Positions 34,370 to 43,237 of a stretch of 64,000 bases of DNA are shown piece after piece. Numbering within the stretch: the stretch's first letter is position 1; every line of letters begins with the position of its first letter. The position numbers were made by a program, and so were the translations under genes. The notes beneath the pieces were generated by a model. That model was not told the origin of the DNA. It worked only from the letters and a program-made list of their open reading frames with translations, and made no database searches. The stretch covers positions 124,001-188,000 of the forward strand of contig BJHS01000002.1 of assembly GCA_014193315.1 (NCBI GenBank), written 5' to 3'. The stretch comes from Verrucomicrobiota bacterium (GTDB taxonomy: Bacteria > Verrucomicrobiota > Verrucomicrobiia > Opitutales > UBA953).

Positions 34370-35002
34370 TTATTTGACCGCCTCGAAGCCCAGGGCGTGC
34401 TCCCAGCGGTGCGGCTCCTCCACGTCGCGGAAAGCGGCATGGACGGAATCCTGGTAGCGGGCCGGCCGGATCGTCCGGAACCCCGCGGCCCGAAGCTCCA
34501 ATTCCATGGCCGGGTAATCCCACATCCAGTGGTGGAAGGAGCGAGAGAAGAGGCTACGAAGCTTGGCGAGGCCACGGGGAGTCTCGGCCAGACCCATGTG
34601 CGTCTCGCGGATGAACGTCACCGCCGCGGCGGGGTCGGTGGCGGCTTGGCGGAGGTATTCTTCGCAGAGGTAACGGATGTCGGGTAAGACCGCGCGAAAA
34701 GTGCCGCCGGCCTTCAGCATCCGGTGCGTCTCCCGCAAGGCCGTCCGGCAATCGGCCAGCGCGAGGTGCTCCAAGGTGTGCGAGCAATAGATCAGGTCGG
34801 CCGTCCCGGACTTGACCGGCAAGCCGCGGACGACATCCCCGAAGCGCACCGTCTTCGGGTAGGGCGCACCCCGGCGCGCGAGGGGCAGGAGGTTCAGCCC
34901 CGGCGTGCGTTGCAAGAGGATCATCGGGCTGGCGTCGTAGTTCAACCATCCGGGCGGGCCGCAAAGCCCCGCGCCATACTGCACATGCAAAGGAGCGTCC
35001 AT
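34370..35002 (-). CDS. Class I SAM-dependent methyltransferase, small
   Basis: A 210-residue methyltransferase-domain protein of the type common in polysaccharide clusters. The N-terminus has VQYGAGLCGPPGWLNYDASP in place of a classical motif I. Later motifs are clear: LIYCSHTLEHLALADCRTAL and HRMLKAGGTFRAVLPDIRYL, plus an ETHMGLAETPRG segment seen in this subgroup. It may methylate a sugar hydroxyl or cap a chain end. Tight 3-4 bp spacing places it in the operon between wzx and the DegT gene. Confidence 0.83.
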   Translation of the reverse strand: MDAPLHVQYGAGLCGPPGWLNYDASPMILLQRTPGLNLLPLARRGAPYPKTVRFGDVVRGLPVKSGTADLIYCSHTLEHLALADCRTALRETHRMLKAGGTFRAVLPDIRYLCEEYLRQAATDPAAAVTFIRETHMGLAETPRGLAKLRSLFSRSFHHWMWDYPAMELELRAAGFRTIRPARYQDSVHAAFRDVEEPHRWEHALGFEAVK

Positions 35003-35006
35003 GATC

Positions 35007-36134
35007 TCAGGCGCCGAAGGCGGACCGGAAGGCGGTGATCACGCGCTGGCGTTGCTCCTCGGTCATCCCGGAGCCGGACGGCAGGCATAAGCCGTCGGCG
35101 AAGAGCCGCTCCCCCACCCCGGTGCCGTGGTATTCGGCGGCGGTGAAGACCGGCTGGAGATGCAACGGCTTCCAGAGCGGGCGCGACTCGATGTCGGCGG
35201 CCGCGAGTGCGAGCCGGACATCCTCCCGCGTCCGACCGGCGCGGGCTGGGTCGATCGTCAGGCAAGTCAACCAACGGGTCGATTGCCCCCACGGCGCCTC
35301 GGGCTGGAAGACCACGCCCGGCAAATCGCCGAGCGCCTGGTGGTAGGCGCGGAAGTGCGCGCGGCGGCGGGTGACCTTGGTCGCCAAGCGGAGGAGCTGG
35401 CCGCGGCCGATGCCCGCGCAGATATTGGAGAGCCGATAATTGTAGCCGATGGTGGAGTGCTGGTAGTGCGGGGCGGCGTCGCGGGCCTGGGTCGCCAAAA
35501 AGCGCGCCTCGGTCGCGACCGTGGCCTCGGCGGTGACGAGCATCCCGCCGCCGGAAGTGGTGATGATCTTATTGCCATTGAAGGAGTGGATGCCGGCCCA
35601 GCCGAGCGAGCCCGGGGAAAGCTCGCCGTAGGTCGCGCCCAAGGCTTCGGCCGCATCCTCGATCAGTTTCACGCCATGCCGGTCACAGCAGGCTTTGATC
35701 GGGGCGAGGTCGGCCGACTGGCCGTAAAGGTGGACGAGGACCAGGGCCTTGGGCGGGCGGCCGGCCCGGGCCTTCTCCTCGAGCACCGCGCAAGCCACCG
35801 CAGGGTCCATGTTCCAGCTCTGTTCCTCGGCATCGATGAAAACCGGGCGGGCGCCGAGATAAGTGATCGGGGCGGCCGAGGCGATGAAGGTGAGGTCCGA
35901 GCAAAGCACCTCGTCCCCGGGACCGACGCCCGCGAGGCGCAAGGCCAGGTGCAACGCGGCGGTACCGGACGAAAGCGCGACCGCGTGGGCGGCCCCGACC
36001 ATCCCGGCGAATTCCTGCTCGAAGGCATTCAGGTGTGGCCCGACCGGGGCGACCCAGTTGGCCTCGAAGGCCTCGAGGACGAACTCGACCTCGGCGGTGC
36101 CGACGTCGGGCGGGGAAAGGTAGATGCGGGACAT
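35007..36134 (-). CDS. DegT/DnrJ/EryC1 aminotransferase (PglE/VioA/LegC-like)
   Basis: A 375-residue PLP enzyme of the nucleotide-sugar aminotransferase family. Visible are IYLSPPDVGTAEVEFVLEAF, ALSSGTAALHLALRL, CSDLTFIASAAPITYLGA and LIEDAAEALGATYG. The Schiff-base lysine is K189 in HSFNGNKIITTSGGGM. The NGNKIITTSGGG form is that of 4-aminotransferases such as PglE and LegC, unlike the [13 protein letters not shown] form at 16650. It likely aminates a 4-keto-6-deoxy sugar and pairs with the NeuD/PglD-like acyltransferase two genes on. No UDP-sugar 4,6-dehydratase is in the operon, so its substrate may come from rfbB. Confidence 0.88.
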   Translation of the reverse strand: MSRIYLSPPDVGTAEVEFVLEAFEANWVAPVGPHLNAFEQEFAGMVGAAHAVALSSGTAALHLALRLAGVGPGDEVLCSDLTFIASAAPITYLGARPVFIDAEEQSWNMDPAVACAVLEEKARAGRPPKALVLVHLYGQSADLAPIKACCDRHGVKLIEDAAEALGATYGELSPGSLGWAGIHSFNGNKIITTSGGGMLVTAEATVATEARFLATQARDAAPHYQHSTIGYNYRLSNICAGIGRGQLLRLATKVTRRRAHFRAYHQALGDLPGVVFQPEAPWGQSTRWLTCLTIDPARAGRTREDVRLALAAADIESRPLWKPLHLQPVFTAAEYHGTGVGERLFADGLCLPSGSGMTEEQRQRVITAFRSAFGA

Positions 36135-36146
36135 GGCGGTAAAGGG

Positions 36147-36872
36147 TCACTTCCAGGGACGGTCGGCGAAAAGGCCGAGGGCTTCGCACTCGCGCAGCAA
36201 GGCCTGGACGTCCGGGCGAGAGAACAATTCGGACCAAGGCGTGGGCGAGGAAAAGCGGATGAACATCTGTTCGCTCTTCTGGTTGAACCCATGCGCGCGG
36301 ATATCCTTGAGGAGGAGGGGGAGCCGCTCGAGCCGGCCGACGAGGCCGTCGCGCCAACCTTCCTGCTGATCTTCGTAGCGGTTCGGCTCACCGTTCACCA
36401 GGTGCCAGAAGGCGACGTGCTGGAGGCCGCCGCGCGGCACGAGGTAGGAGCCGGCCTCATAAGGCAGCAGGGCGCGGCCCGCGACCTGGACGGAGACGGC
36501 ATGCCGACGGTCCGTGCGGGCGCAGCCGTTGTTCACCCAGCAGGAATCCGGGTTGTGCGAGCCGGCATCGACCACCGAGACCTTGCCGGGCTCCCAGTAG
36601 GCGACATAGACCAGCAGCTGCAGGCCATCCTTGGCGTAGACGGCCTGCCCGACTTGGGAATAGTTAAGGATGCCCTGCACGTTGGCCGCCGCGGCCGAAC
36701 CGACGGCGACGGGGACATCGCGCCGGACCCAGCCGGCGATCGAGGGCGGCAAGGTCCGGCTGAGGTCCCCGGTGAAGCGACGGCGATGGTCGGCGAAGAC
36801 CTCGACGACCAGCAGCAGCACCCCGAGGAGCACCACGACCGTCAGTCCGGCGATGAGCAGGGCGCGGCGCAT
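36147..36872 (-). CDS. EpsI-type exosortase-associated protein
   Basis: A 241-residue protein with one N-terminal hydrophobic segment (LLIAGLTVVVLLGVLLLVVEV) and a periplasmic or outer-face domain. RTLPPSIAGWVRRDVPV, LLVYVAYWEPGKVSV and HNPDSCWVNNGCARTDRRH match the layout of EpsI proteins, where the Pro-x-x-Cys region is conserved. EpsI proteins usually accompany an exosortase and act in exopolysaccharide assembly; no exosortase gene is in the window. The start at MRRALLIAG gives 2 bp spacing from the NeuD-like gene. Family call is fairly good, molecular role unknown. Confidence 0.72.
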   Translation of the reverse strand: MRRALLIAGLTVVVLLGVLLLVVEVFADHRRRFTGDLSRTLPPSIAGWVRRDVPVAVGSAAAANVQGILNYSQVGQAVYAKDGLQLLVYVAYWEPGKVSVVDAGSHNPDSCWVNNGCARTDRRHAVSVQVAGRALLPYEAGSYLVPRGGLQHVAFWHLVNGEPNRYEDQQEGWRDGLVGRLERLPLLLKDIRAHGFNQKSEQMFIRFSSPTPWSELFSRPDVQALLRECEALGLFADRPWK

Positions 36873-36874
36873 CC

Positions 36875-37501
36875 TCAGAGAACCTTGGCGGGGTTGCCGA
36901 CCATCGTGACGCCAGGCGCGACGTTGGCGATGACCACGGCGCCGGCGCCCAGGATCGCGCGACTGCCGACCTGCTTGCCGGGAATGATGGTGACGCGGCT
37001 GCCGAGGAAGACCCGCTCCGCCACCTGCACCCGGCCGGTGACATCGCAATGCGCGCTGAGCGTGCTCCAAGCGCCGACCCGGGCGTCATGACCGATGGTC
37101 GAGTGGAGGTTGACCATGACAAAGTCGCCTAGTTCGACATCGGCCGAGACAATCGCGCCCGGACAGAGGATGACGCCCTGGCCGAGGCGTACCCGTTCGC
37201 CGACCAGTGCGCGCGGGTGCACGAAGGTCAGGAAGCAAGCCCCGGCAGCCACCAAGGGCGCGACCAGCTTTTCCTTGGTCGGCGGCAAGCCGAGACCGCA
37301 GAGGAAGACCTCGTCCGCGGCGGGCCGGTGGCCGGTCAACGGCGCCACGGGCGCGAAAGCACCGAAGGGCGCGAGCGCCGCCGCATCGTCATCCAGGAAG
37401 CCGGCGAAGGACCAGGCCCGGCCGTGATCGGGGTGCTGCAAGGCCCAGGCATGCATCTCGCGGCCAAAGCCGCCGGCGCCGACGATCAGGAGTTTCTTCA
37501 T
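36875..37501 (-). CDS. NeuD/PglD-type sugar O/N-acyltransferase
   Basis: A 208-residue acyltransferase. An N-terminal Rossmann-like domain starts KKLLIVGAGGFGREMHAWAL and holds FAGFLDDD. The left-handed beta-helix domain follows with VRLGQGVILCPGAIVSADVELG, LHSTIGHDARVG (the likely catalytic His) and FLGSRVTIIPGKQVGSRAILG. PglD-type enzymes acetylate the 4-amino group of UDP-4-amino sugars made by PglE-type aminotransferases, such as the gene two places on. An adjacent carrier protein gene raises the option that the acyl group arrives on ACP. Confidence 0.87.
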   Translation of the reverse strand: MKKLLIVGAGGFGREMHAWALQHPDHGRAWSFAGFLDDDAAALAPFGAFAPVAPLTGHRPAADEVFLCGLGLPPTKEKLVAPLVAAGACFLTFVHPRALVGERVRLGQGVILCPGAIVSADVELGDFVMVNLHSTIGHDARVGAWSTLSAHCDVTGRVQVAERVFLGSRVTIIPGKQVGSRAILGAGAVVIANVAPGVTMVGNPAKVL

Positions 37502-37503
37502 GG

Positions 37504-37725
37504 TCAGGAAAGGAGGGCGACGAGGTCGCGGGCGGTGCGGCAAGCCCGGACCTGTGCGCCGGTGAGCGGGCGGTGGTACGCCTGCTCGGCGTGGGTCAGC
37601 ACGAGCAGGATTGCCAGCGAATCCCACTGCGGCAAGGAAGCCAGGACGGTGTCCAACCCGGCGGGGGCCAGGGCGTCGACCTCGGCTTGCAGCGCAAGCC
37701 AGCGTTGTTCTTCGGTGGGGTTCAT
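37504..37725 (-). CDS. Acyl carrier protein-like, short
   Basis: A 73-residue helical protein with the carrier-protein signature PQWDSLAILLVL, in which Ser36 of the Asp-Ser-Leu motif is the probable phosphopantetheine site. Size is that of a free ACP. Its ATG overlaps the stop of the KS-III gene by 4 bp, tying the two in expression. The longer frame to 38160 runs antiparallel to the KS-III gene and is rejected. It differs from a housekeeping AcpP in sequence and lies far from fab genes, so it is likely dedicated to this pathway. Confidence 0.78.
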   Translation of the reverse strand: MNPTEEQRWLALQAEVDALAPAGLDTVLASLPQWDSLAILLVLTHAEQAYHRPLTGAQVRACRTARDLVALLS

Positions 37726-38798
37726 GCGAGGGAAGCCAGCGGAAGGGTCGGCGCGATGGTCATCGGCCCGAGCGTGAGCGCGGTCGCGCCCCAGGAGAGA
37801 CCGACCCCGAAGCCGCAGGCGACGACCTGGAGCGATTCGGTGCTTAGCCGCGGGCCGAGGCTCTCGACGAGCGCGCAGGGGATCGAGGCCGAGCTCTGGT
37901 TGCCGAAGCGCTCGACTAAATCCATCGGTGCCTTGGCCGGGGGGAAGCCGCACTTGCGGGCCACGCTGGAAATCACGAAACGGTTGGCCTGATGCAGGAC
38001 GAGGGCGGCGACCGTCGGCTCGGTCCATCCCGCCAGGGTCATGACTTCGGCGACCGCCGCCGGCACCTCGCGGAGCGTGAAGTTGAAGACCTCGGCCCCG
38101 TCCATGTGGAGGTTGCCCGGGTGCCGCGCATTCCCTTCGGCATCCGTACGCTCCTCCCACGGGCTAGAGCCGCGGGGGGCACGGGCCCCGCCCGCGGGCA
38201 CCTCGATCACGCGGGCCCGGGCCCCATCGGCACCCAACACGAAATGCCAAGGAGCGCCACCCTCGACGCGCACGAGCAAGGTCGCCGTCCCTGCATCGCC
38301 GAAGAGCGGGTCGGTCGCGCGGTCGCGCGGGTTGGTCGTCCGGCTTAAAGTATCGCCGGCGCAGAGGAGCACCGCGCGGGCCCCGCCATGGGCGCAGAGC
38401 ATCGCGGCCTGGTGCAGGCCGTAGACCCAGCCGGAGCAACCCAAGGCGAGGTCGTACGCTGCAGTGGACTTCGGGAAGCCCAGCCGACCATGGAGGAGGC
38501 TGGCGTTGTTCGGCTGCGCGTGATCCGGGGTCTGGGTAACGAAAACAACGGCATCGACCGCGGCGGCTTCGACCGGGCAAGCCGCGAGCAACCGACGGGC
38601 CGCATCGGTGCACAGGTCCAGGGCCGTCTGCCCCGGGGCTGCGACCAGCCGTCGACGCAAGCCGACCGTGCGAGCCACGCGCTCCAAGGCGACGGGGTCC
38701 TGGCCGGCCGCAATCCCATCTTGGAGGAAGTCGCGTTCGACCGGGCCGGTCGTCACGGCGAGGCCGGCGAGGCGGAGAGGGGCGAGGGTTGACTGCAT
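37722..38798 (-). CDS. 3-oxoacyl-ACP synthase III-like enzyme (FabH family)
   Basis: A 358-residue ketosynthase III-type thiolase-fold protein. The catalytic triad is visible: Cys121 in YDLALGCSGWVYGLHQA, His269 in LVLHQANRF and Asn300 in VERFGNQSSASIPCAL. Family enzymes condense acyl-CoA with malonyl-ACP. Its place between asparagine synthase and an ACP inside a polysaccharide operon is not where housekeeping fabH sits. It probably makes a beta-ketoacyl-ACP that, after reduction by the SDR (44569-45267), could be placed on an amino sugar. Length is slightly greater than E. coli FabH, with an extra loop near residues 200-230. Confidence 0.87.
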   Translation of the reverse strand: MQSTLAPLRLAGLAVTTGPVERDFLQDGIAAGQDPVALERVARTVGLRRRLVAAPGQTALDLCTDAARRLLAACPVEAAAVDAVVFVTQTPDHAQPNNASLLHGRLGFPKSTAAYDLALGCSGWVYGLHQAAMLCAHGGARAVLLCAGDTLSRTTNPRDRATDPLFGDAGTATLLVRVEGGAPWHFVLGADGARARVIEVPAGGARAPRGSSPWEERTDAEGNARHPGNLHMDGAEVFNFTLREVPAAVAEVMTLAGWTEPTVAALVLHQANRFVISSVARKCGFPPAKAPMDLVERFGNQSSASIPCALVESLGPRLSTESLQVVACGFGVGLSWGATALTLGPMTIAPTLPLASLA

Positions 38799-38808
38799 GG
38801 GGAAATCT

Positions 38809-40722
38809 TCAGCGACCAGCGAATTGACGCAACCAGGACTCGACGCAGAGCACGCCCATCAACGGGTAGGCGGCATCGACCTCACCGCGGGCATCGGCGT
38901 CGAGCAAGGCGACGACCCCGGCGCCCTGGAAAAGGCCGGTGGCATCCAACCGCCCGCTGGCGGCGAGCGCCCGGAGGCGGCGCCCATAGGCACCCTGCAG
39001 GCGGCCGCGCAAGGGGAAGCCGAAGCCGGTCTTGGAGCGATTCAGGACCGCGTCGGGGATGACCCCGCGCATGGCGGCCCGGAGCAGGTACTTGCCTTGG
39101 CGTCCGTGCTGTTTCAGTCCATCCGGCAACCGCTCCGTGAAGGCGACCAAGTCCGGGTCGAGGAAGGGCACGCGGACCTCCACGCCGCAGGACATCGCCA
39201 TCTTGTCGGTGTAGTTCAGGTTGTGATCCGCCAAGAAGAAGCTGCGGTCGAGGTGGAGCATCTGGTTCAACCGGCTCACGCCGGTGGGCAAGGCCGCCAA
39301 GGAGGCCAGCAGCGTGTCCACAGTGCGGAAACGCCGAAGCTCCTCGCGCAGGCCAGGCGAGAGCGCGGGCGCCAGCACCGCGTCGTCCATCCAAAGGAAG
39401 TAACTAGCCAGCCGCTCGGCCGGGGAGTCCGCCGCATGGCGGAAGAGTTTAGCCATGCGGCGACCGAGCGGGTTCGCGCGCGACAACGGGTTGGTCAGGT
39501 CGGTGAGGGCCTGCCGCCAAGGGCGCGGGAGCCAGCCCCAATAGCGCTCCGTCGCCAAGGCCTGATGTCGGCGATAGCCGGAAAAAAGGTCGTCGCCGCC
39601 CGCCCCCGACAAAAGGACCTTCACCCCCTGCTGGCGAGCGACGGCGCAGATCGCCTGAGCCGCGAAGGCCGCGGGGTCCGGCGTCGGCTCGTCCAGGCAC
39701 CAGACTAATTCGTCGAGGTCGTCGAGCCGAGCGGCCTCCATCTTGGCCACATGCAACGGCGTCCCGAGATGCTTGCTGACCAAACGGGCGTAGGGCAGGT
39801 CCAAGCCGAAACCTTCCGTCTCTTGGGCTTCGCCGCTGTTGGGCTCCAAGCTGAAACACGGGTAGCGGGCGGCGGCCCCCGGGTCGCCCCCCAGCGCCGC
39901 GACCGCATAATGGGCGACGGTCGTGGAATCGACCCCGCCGGACAGGAAGCCGCCGAGCGGCACATCGGACACCAACTGCCGCCGAACCGCCTGTCCGACA
40001 TAATGCCGACAGGCTTCGATGGCCGTCTTGGTCGAGAACGCCTGCACTTCCTCGGCGTAGTGGGGCGGGCCAAACGAGCCGACCACCGGATCGCCCGCCT
40101 CACCGCATTCGATGAACCCACCCGGGAGAAGTTTCCGGACCCCGGTCGCGGGTGTCAGTTCGCCCGGGGCGTAGAGCAAGGTGAGGTAGGAGACGATCGC
40201 GCGCGGGTCTGGGGCAAGATCCACGCCCGGGACGACCCTTAAGGCCTTGAGTTCCGAGGCGAAGGCAAGGCCGCGGCTGGTCTTCGTCCAGTAAAGCGGC
40301 TTCACCCCTGCCGCGTCCCGCGTGATTAGCAGGCGCCGTTCGTCGACGAACCAGGCAGCGAAGGCAAAGATCCCGTTGAGCCAAGGCAGGCATTGCCGGC
40401 CATACCGCGCCAGCAACTCGACCAACACCTCGGTGTCGCTACCACCGCGGAGGTTGACGCCCTCGCGCTCCAGGCGGAGGCGCAAGGCGCGGTGGTTATA
40501 GATTTCGCCGTTGAAGACGAGCACCACCCGCCCCCGCGCATCGGTCATCGGCTGGTGGCCGGCCGGGGAAAGGTCGAGGATGGCCAGGCGCACGTGCGCC
40601 AGCCCGACCCGGCCTTGCGCCCAGACGCCGTGATCATCCGGCCCGCGATGGGCCTGGACCTGGTTCATCCGCGGCAAGAGCGTGGCCTCGAAATCCCCGA
40701 CGTATCCAGCGATACCGCACAT
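38809..40722 (-). CDS. asnB: Asparagine synthase (glutamine-hydrolysing), AsnB family
   Basis: A 637-residue two-domain amidotransferase. Cys2 of MCGIAGYVG is the glutaminase nucleophile, with RLAILDLSPAGHQPM and VFNGEIYNH following. The synthetase domain has the pyrophosphate loop SGGVDSTT (261-268). Start at the Cys2 methionine; the longer frame to 41367 is antiparallel to the next glycosyltransferase. Homologs in polysaccharide loci often amidate uronic-acid sugars rather than make free asparagine. With wecC-derived ManNAcA predicted here, amidation of a uronate is plausible, as is amidation of an acyl group. This is inference. Confidence 0.92.
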   Translation of the reverse strand: MCGIAGYVGDFEATLLPRMNQVQAHRGPDDHGVWAQGRVGLAHVRLAILDLSPAGHQPMTDARGRVVLVFNGEIYNHRALRLRLEREGVNLRGGSDTEVLVELLARYGRQCLPWLNGIFAFAAWFVDERRLLITRDAAGVKPLYWTKTSRGLAFASELKALRVVPGVDLAPDPRAIVSYLTLLYAPGELTPATGVRKLLPGGFIECGEAGDPVVGSFGPPHYAEEVQAFSTKTAIEACRHYVGQAVRRQLVSDVPLGGFLSGGVDSTTVAHYAVAALGGDPGAAARYPCFSLEPNSGEAQETEGFGLDLPYARLVSKHLGTPLHVAKMEAARLDDLDELVWCLDEPTPDPAAFAAQAICAVARQQGVKVLLSGAGGDDLFSGYRRHQALATERYWGWLPRPWRQALTDLTNPLSRANPLGRRMAKLFRHAADSPAERLASYFLWMDDAVLAPALSPGLREELRRFRTVDTLLASLAALPTGVSRLNQMLHLDRSFFLADHNLNYTDKMAMSCGVEVRVPFLDPDLVAFTERLPDGLKQHGRQGKYLLRAAMRGVIPDAVLNRSKTGFGFPLRGRLQGAYGRRLRALAASGRLDATGLFQGAGVVALLDADARGEVDAAYPLMGVLCVESWLRQFAGR

Positions 40723-40723
40723 C

Positions 40724-41902
40724 TCAGCGCGCGCGGAGGCCCTCCTCGTAGATGCGCAGGCAGCGACTCGCCAACGTCGGCCACGCATGCTCCCGTTCGA
40801 CATAGGCGCGCCCGGCGGCGCCGAGCGCCTGCGCGGCCGGCGGTGCGGCGAAGAGCGGCGCCAGGGCCGTGGCCAAAGCTTCGGGGCCTTGCTCGCATTC
40901 GCACAACGCGCCGGCGGCGGCCGCGGCGTGCATGTAGCACCCGCGGGTGGCGACGACCGGTAACCCGTGGGCCATCGCCTCCAGGATCGCCAAGGCCATG
41001 CCTTCCGACACCGAGGCGTGGACGAAGGCGGTGGCGGCGGCGAAGGCGGCGGGCTTGGCCGCCTCATCCAAGAAGCCAACCCACCGCACGCGATGGGCAA
41101 AGCCTGCCTGTGCCACCAAGGCTTGCAGGGCGCGGAGGTAAGCCGGGGGTGCCGTGCCCGCGAGCACGAGATGCAGGTCCGGGGCGGAGGCCGCGAGCCG
41201 CGCGAACGCGGCGATGATGTCTTCCACCCGTTTCTTCGGGTTGATCCGGCCGATGAACAGCAAGACCCGCGCGGAAGCCGGCAGACCGTGCTGAAGACGG
41301 AAGGCCGCGGCCAACCGGGACCGGCGAGCCGGGGCGACTTCGGCGGCGGGGGGCGGGACCACCCCATTGGGAAGCACGTTGATGGGCGCGGCGAAGCCGA
41401 GCCCGCGCAGTTGCGCCGCCTCGAGCTCGGTCAAAGCGAAGATCCCGGAGGCGCGATCGAGATTCGGGCGGGAGAACGCCCGGATGTAGAGCCGCTTCTT
41501 GAGCGAGCGGAACGCCCACCCCTGGAAGAGCGTCGGGTCCAGGGCGCCGTGCGGGTGATAATAGGCCGGCCAGCCTTGAGCGCGGGCCACCGCCCCGACC
41601 TGCAGGTTCAGCGGGTGGAATGAGTTATGCCCATGCAACACGTGCCCCAGGCCAAGCGCACGGAGGTGGGTTTCAAGGCGGGCGGACTTCGCCGTGTCGA
41701 AGAACCGATCCGGCATGAAGTAGCGCACCGTCAGGCCGTCGTGGTCCTCCGTCGCCCCCGCGCGCAGCGCGTTCAAGGCCCAGACTTCCACGTTGGCGCC
41801 GACCTGCCGCTGCGCCCGGGCGAGCTCGAACACCATCTTCTGCACCCCGCCGGCATACGTGCCGGGGGTGCAGTCATAGACGACGTGGACGACGGACTTC
41901 AT
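40724..41902 (-). CDS. Glycosyltransferase family 4
   Basis: A 392-residue GT-B enzyme. VVHVVYDCTPGTYAGGVQKMVFELA is a standard GT4 opening with the Gly-Gly loop. The donor domain has RVLLFIGRINPKKRVEDIIAAF, LHLVLAGTAPPAYLRAL and VHASVSEGMALAILEAMAHGLPVV, with EX7E around EGMALAILE. It lies 1 bp from asnB and overlaps the polymerase gene by 4 bp. Substrates unknown. Confidence 0.9.
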   Translation of the reverse strand: MKSVVHVVYDCTPGTYAGGVQKMVFELARAQRQVGANVEVWALNALRAGATEDHDGLTVRYFMPDRFFDTAKSARLETHLRALGLGHVLHGHNSFHPLNLQVGAVARAQGWPAYYHPHGALDPTLFQGWAFRSLKKRLYIRAFSRPNLDRASGIFALTELEAAQLRGLGFAAPINVLPNGVVPPPAAEVAPARRSRLAAAFRLQHGLPASARVLLFIGRINPKKRVEDIIAAFARLAASAPDLHLVLAGTAPPAYLRALQALVAQAGFAHRVRWVGFLDEAAKPAAFAAATAFVHASVSEGMALAILEAMAHGLPVVATRGCYMHAAAAAGALCECEQGPEALATALAPLFAAPPAAQALGAAGRAYVEREHAWPTLASRCLRIYEEGLRAR

Positions 41903-43236
41903 CGGGTGGGCGGGCCCGCGGCCAAGTCCTCATGCGCCAGCGGGTGGGCGGGCGGCGCGTCGACGACGCGGGTCGCGAAGCCCGGCAAGTGGTGCAGGAT
42001 CCAGGCAAAGAGCATCGGCATGTTGTGTACGACGGTGAAGACGAAGATGGAGAGAAGGCCGTCGCGGAAGAGCTGGATGTAGGCCATCGAGAAGACCGTG
42101 TAGAGGTAGCAATCGAACCGGAGCAGCGGTCCCGACGTCGCGCGCAAGCACCAAGCGGTCAGCAGGTAGCCCAAGAGGAAGGGGATCGCGACGACGCCGG
42201 TCTGACGAAAGTTCAGGTAGGACTCGCCGAGGTAGGTGATGATGCGGCCTTCGCGATCATACTGACGGCGCGCATTCGAGATTTCGATGGTGTGGTCGCC
42301 CAACCCCGGCTTGCCGGGCCATAACGAGCGCGGGATCGGCAAGGTGATGATCGCGAGGTAGGTCGACCCGAAGTAGACCTTGCCGTACTCGTCCACCATG
42401 CTCAAAGCCCCGGCGTATTGGTCGAGGAACTGCTCGTTGGTGCTGCCTTGCTCCAGGCCGCGGGTGGAACGGAAAGAATCCCCGACCAGTTGGACGGCTT
42501 CGCCGAAATCCCCGGTCTGCACCGCTTGACCGATGAACTTTAGGCGCGGCAAGACGAGGAAGAGCAGGATAGCGCCGCCGAACAGCAGGAACCCCGGCCA
42601 GCGCTGGCGGCGGGACTGAAGGTAATAGGCCGCGAAGAAGATGAGCGGCAGCACCAACATGAATCGGTGGTAACCTTGCACCGAGACCAGCGCGAGGTAG
42701 ACGCCCGTCGGCAGCAATAGGTACCACCGGAAACCTTGGAGGTAGATGAGCAGACCCAGCGCCCCGATCGGCCACATCGCCATCACCTGGAAGTAATTCG
42801 TCTCCGTCAGCACGTTTTCCGAGAACCCGCCAGCCTTGGAGGTCAAGAAGACGTAGAAGCCGAGCGGTAAGCAAACCGCGGCGATCGCGTAGACGACGGC
42901 GCGGTTGATGAGCCGCCGCTTCACCGGCTCCTGCGCCCTGCTTTCGAAGCGCCGATGCGCGAGGTGCGCGGCGACGACGAAGGCCACGAGCGCGAGGTCG
43001 GCGAAGAACATCGCCCGCTGGAATTCTTCGGCGCGGATGACATCAAAGGCGAGGTTCTCCGCATACATCGGGGAGGCGCCGTCATACAGCTGCCACGCTC
43101 GCCAGGTGAAACTGTACCCGTGGAAGACCAGGTAGGTCGTGACCGGGTGCCAGAACGCGAGCCGCCGCAGCATGAACGCCGTGGCACCGAACAGGACGAC
43201 GAGGTCGAGCAGGAGGTAAGGCAGGAGGGTGGGCAT
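41899..43236 (-). CDS. Wzy-like O-antigen/oligosaccharide repeat polymerase
   Basis: A 445-residue polytopic membrane protein with about ten to twelve hydrophobic spans (for example LLDLVVLFGATAFML, FFADLALVAFVVAAHLA, MAMWPIGALGLLIYLQGF and YYLQSRRQRWPGFLLFGGAILLF). A large loop near residues 230-310 carries TYLAIITLPIPRSLWPGKP, a pattern familiar from repeat-unit polymerases (O-antigen polymerase-like proteins). No enzymatic motif is provable because Wzy sequences are poorly conserved. Position among wzx, glycosyltransferases and a ligase supports the role. Confidence 0.78.
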   Translation of the reverse strand: MPTLLPYLLLDLVVLFGATAFMLRRLAFWHPVTTYLVFHGYSFTWRAWQLYDGASPMYAENLAFDVIRAEEFQRAMFFADLALVAFVVAAHLAHRRFESRAQEPVKRRLINRAVVYAIAAVCLPLGFYVFLTSKAGGFSENVLTETNYFQVMAMWPIGALGLLIYLQGFRWYLLLPTGVYLALVSVQGYHRFMLVLPLIFFAAYYLQSRRQRWPGFLLFGGAILLFLVLPRLKFIGQAVQTGDFGEAVQLVGDSFRSTRGLEQGSTNEQFLDQYAGALSMVDEYGKVYFGSTYLAIITLPIPRSLWPGKPGLGDHTIEISNARRQYDREGRIITYLGESYLNFRQTGVVAIPFLLGYLLTAWCLRATSGPLLRFDCYLYTVFSMAYIQLFRDGLLSIFVFTVVHNMPMLFAWILHHLPGFATRVVDAPPAHPLAHEDLAAGPPTR

Positions 43237-43237
43237 G

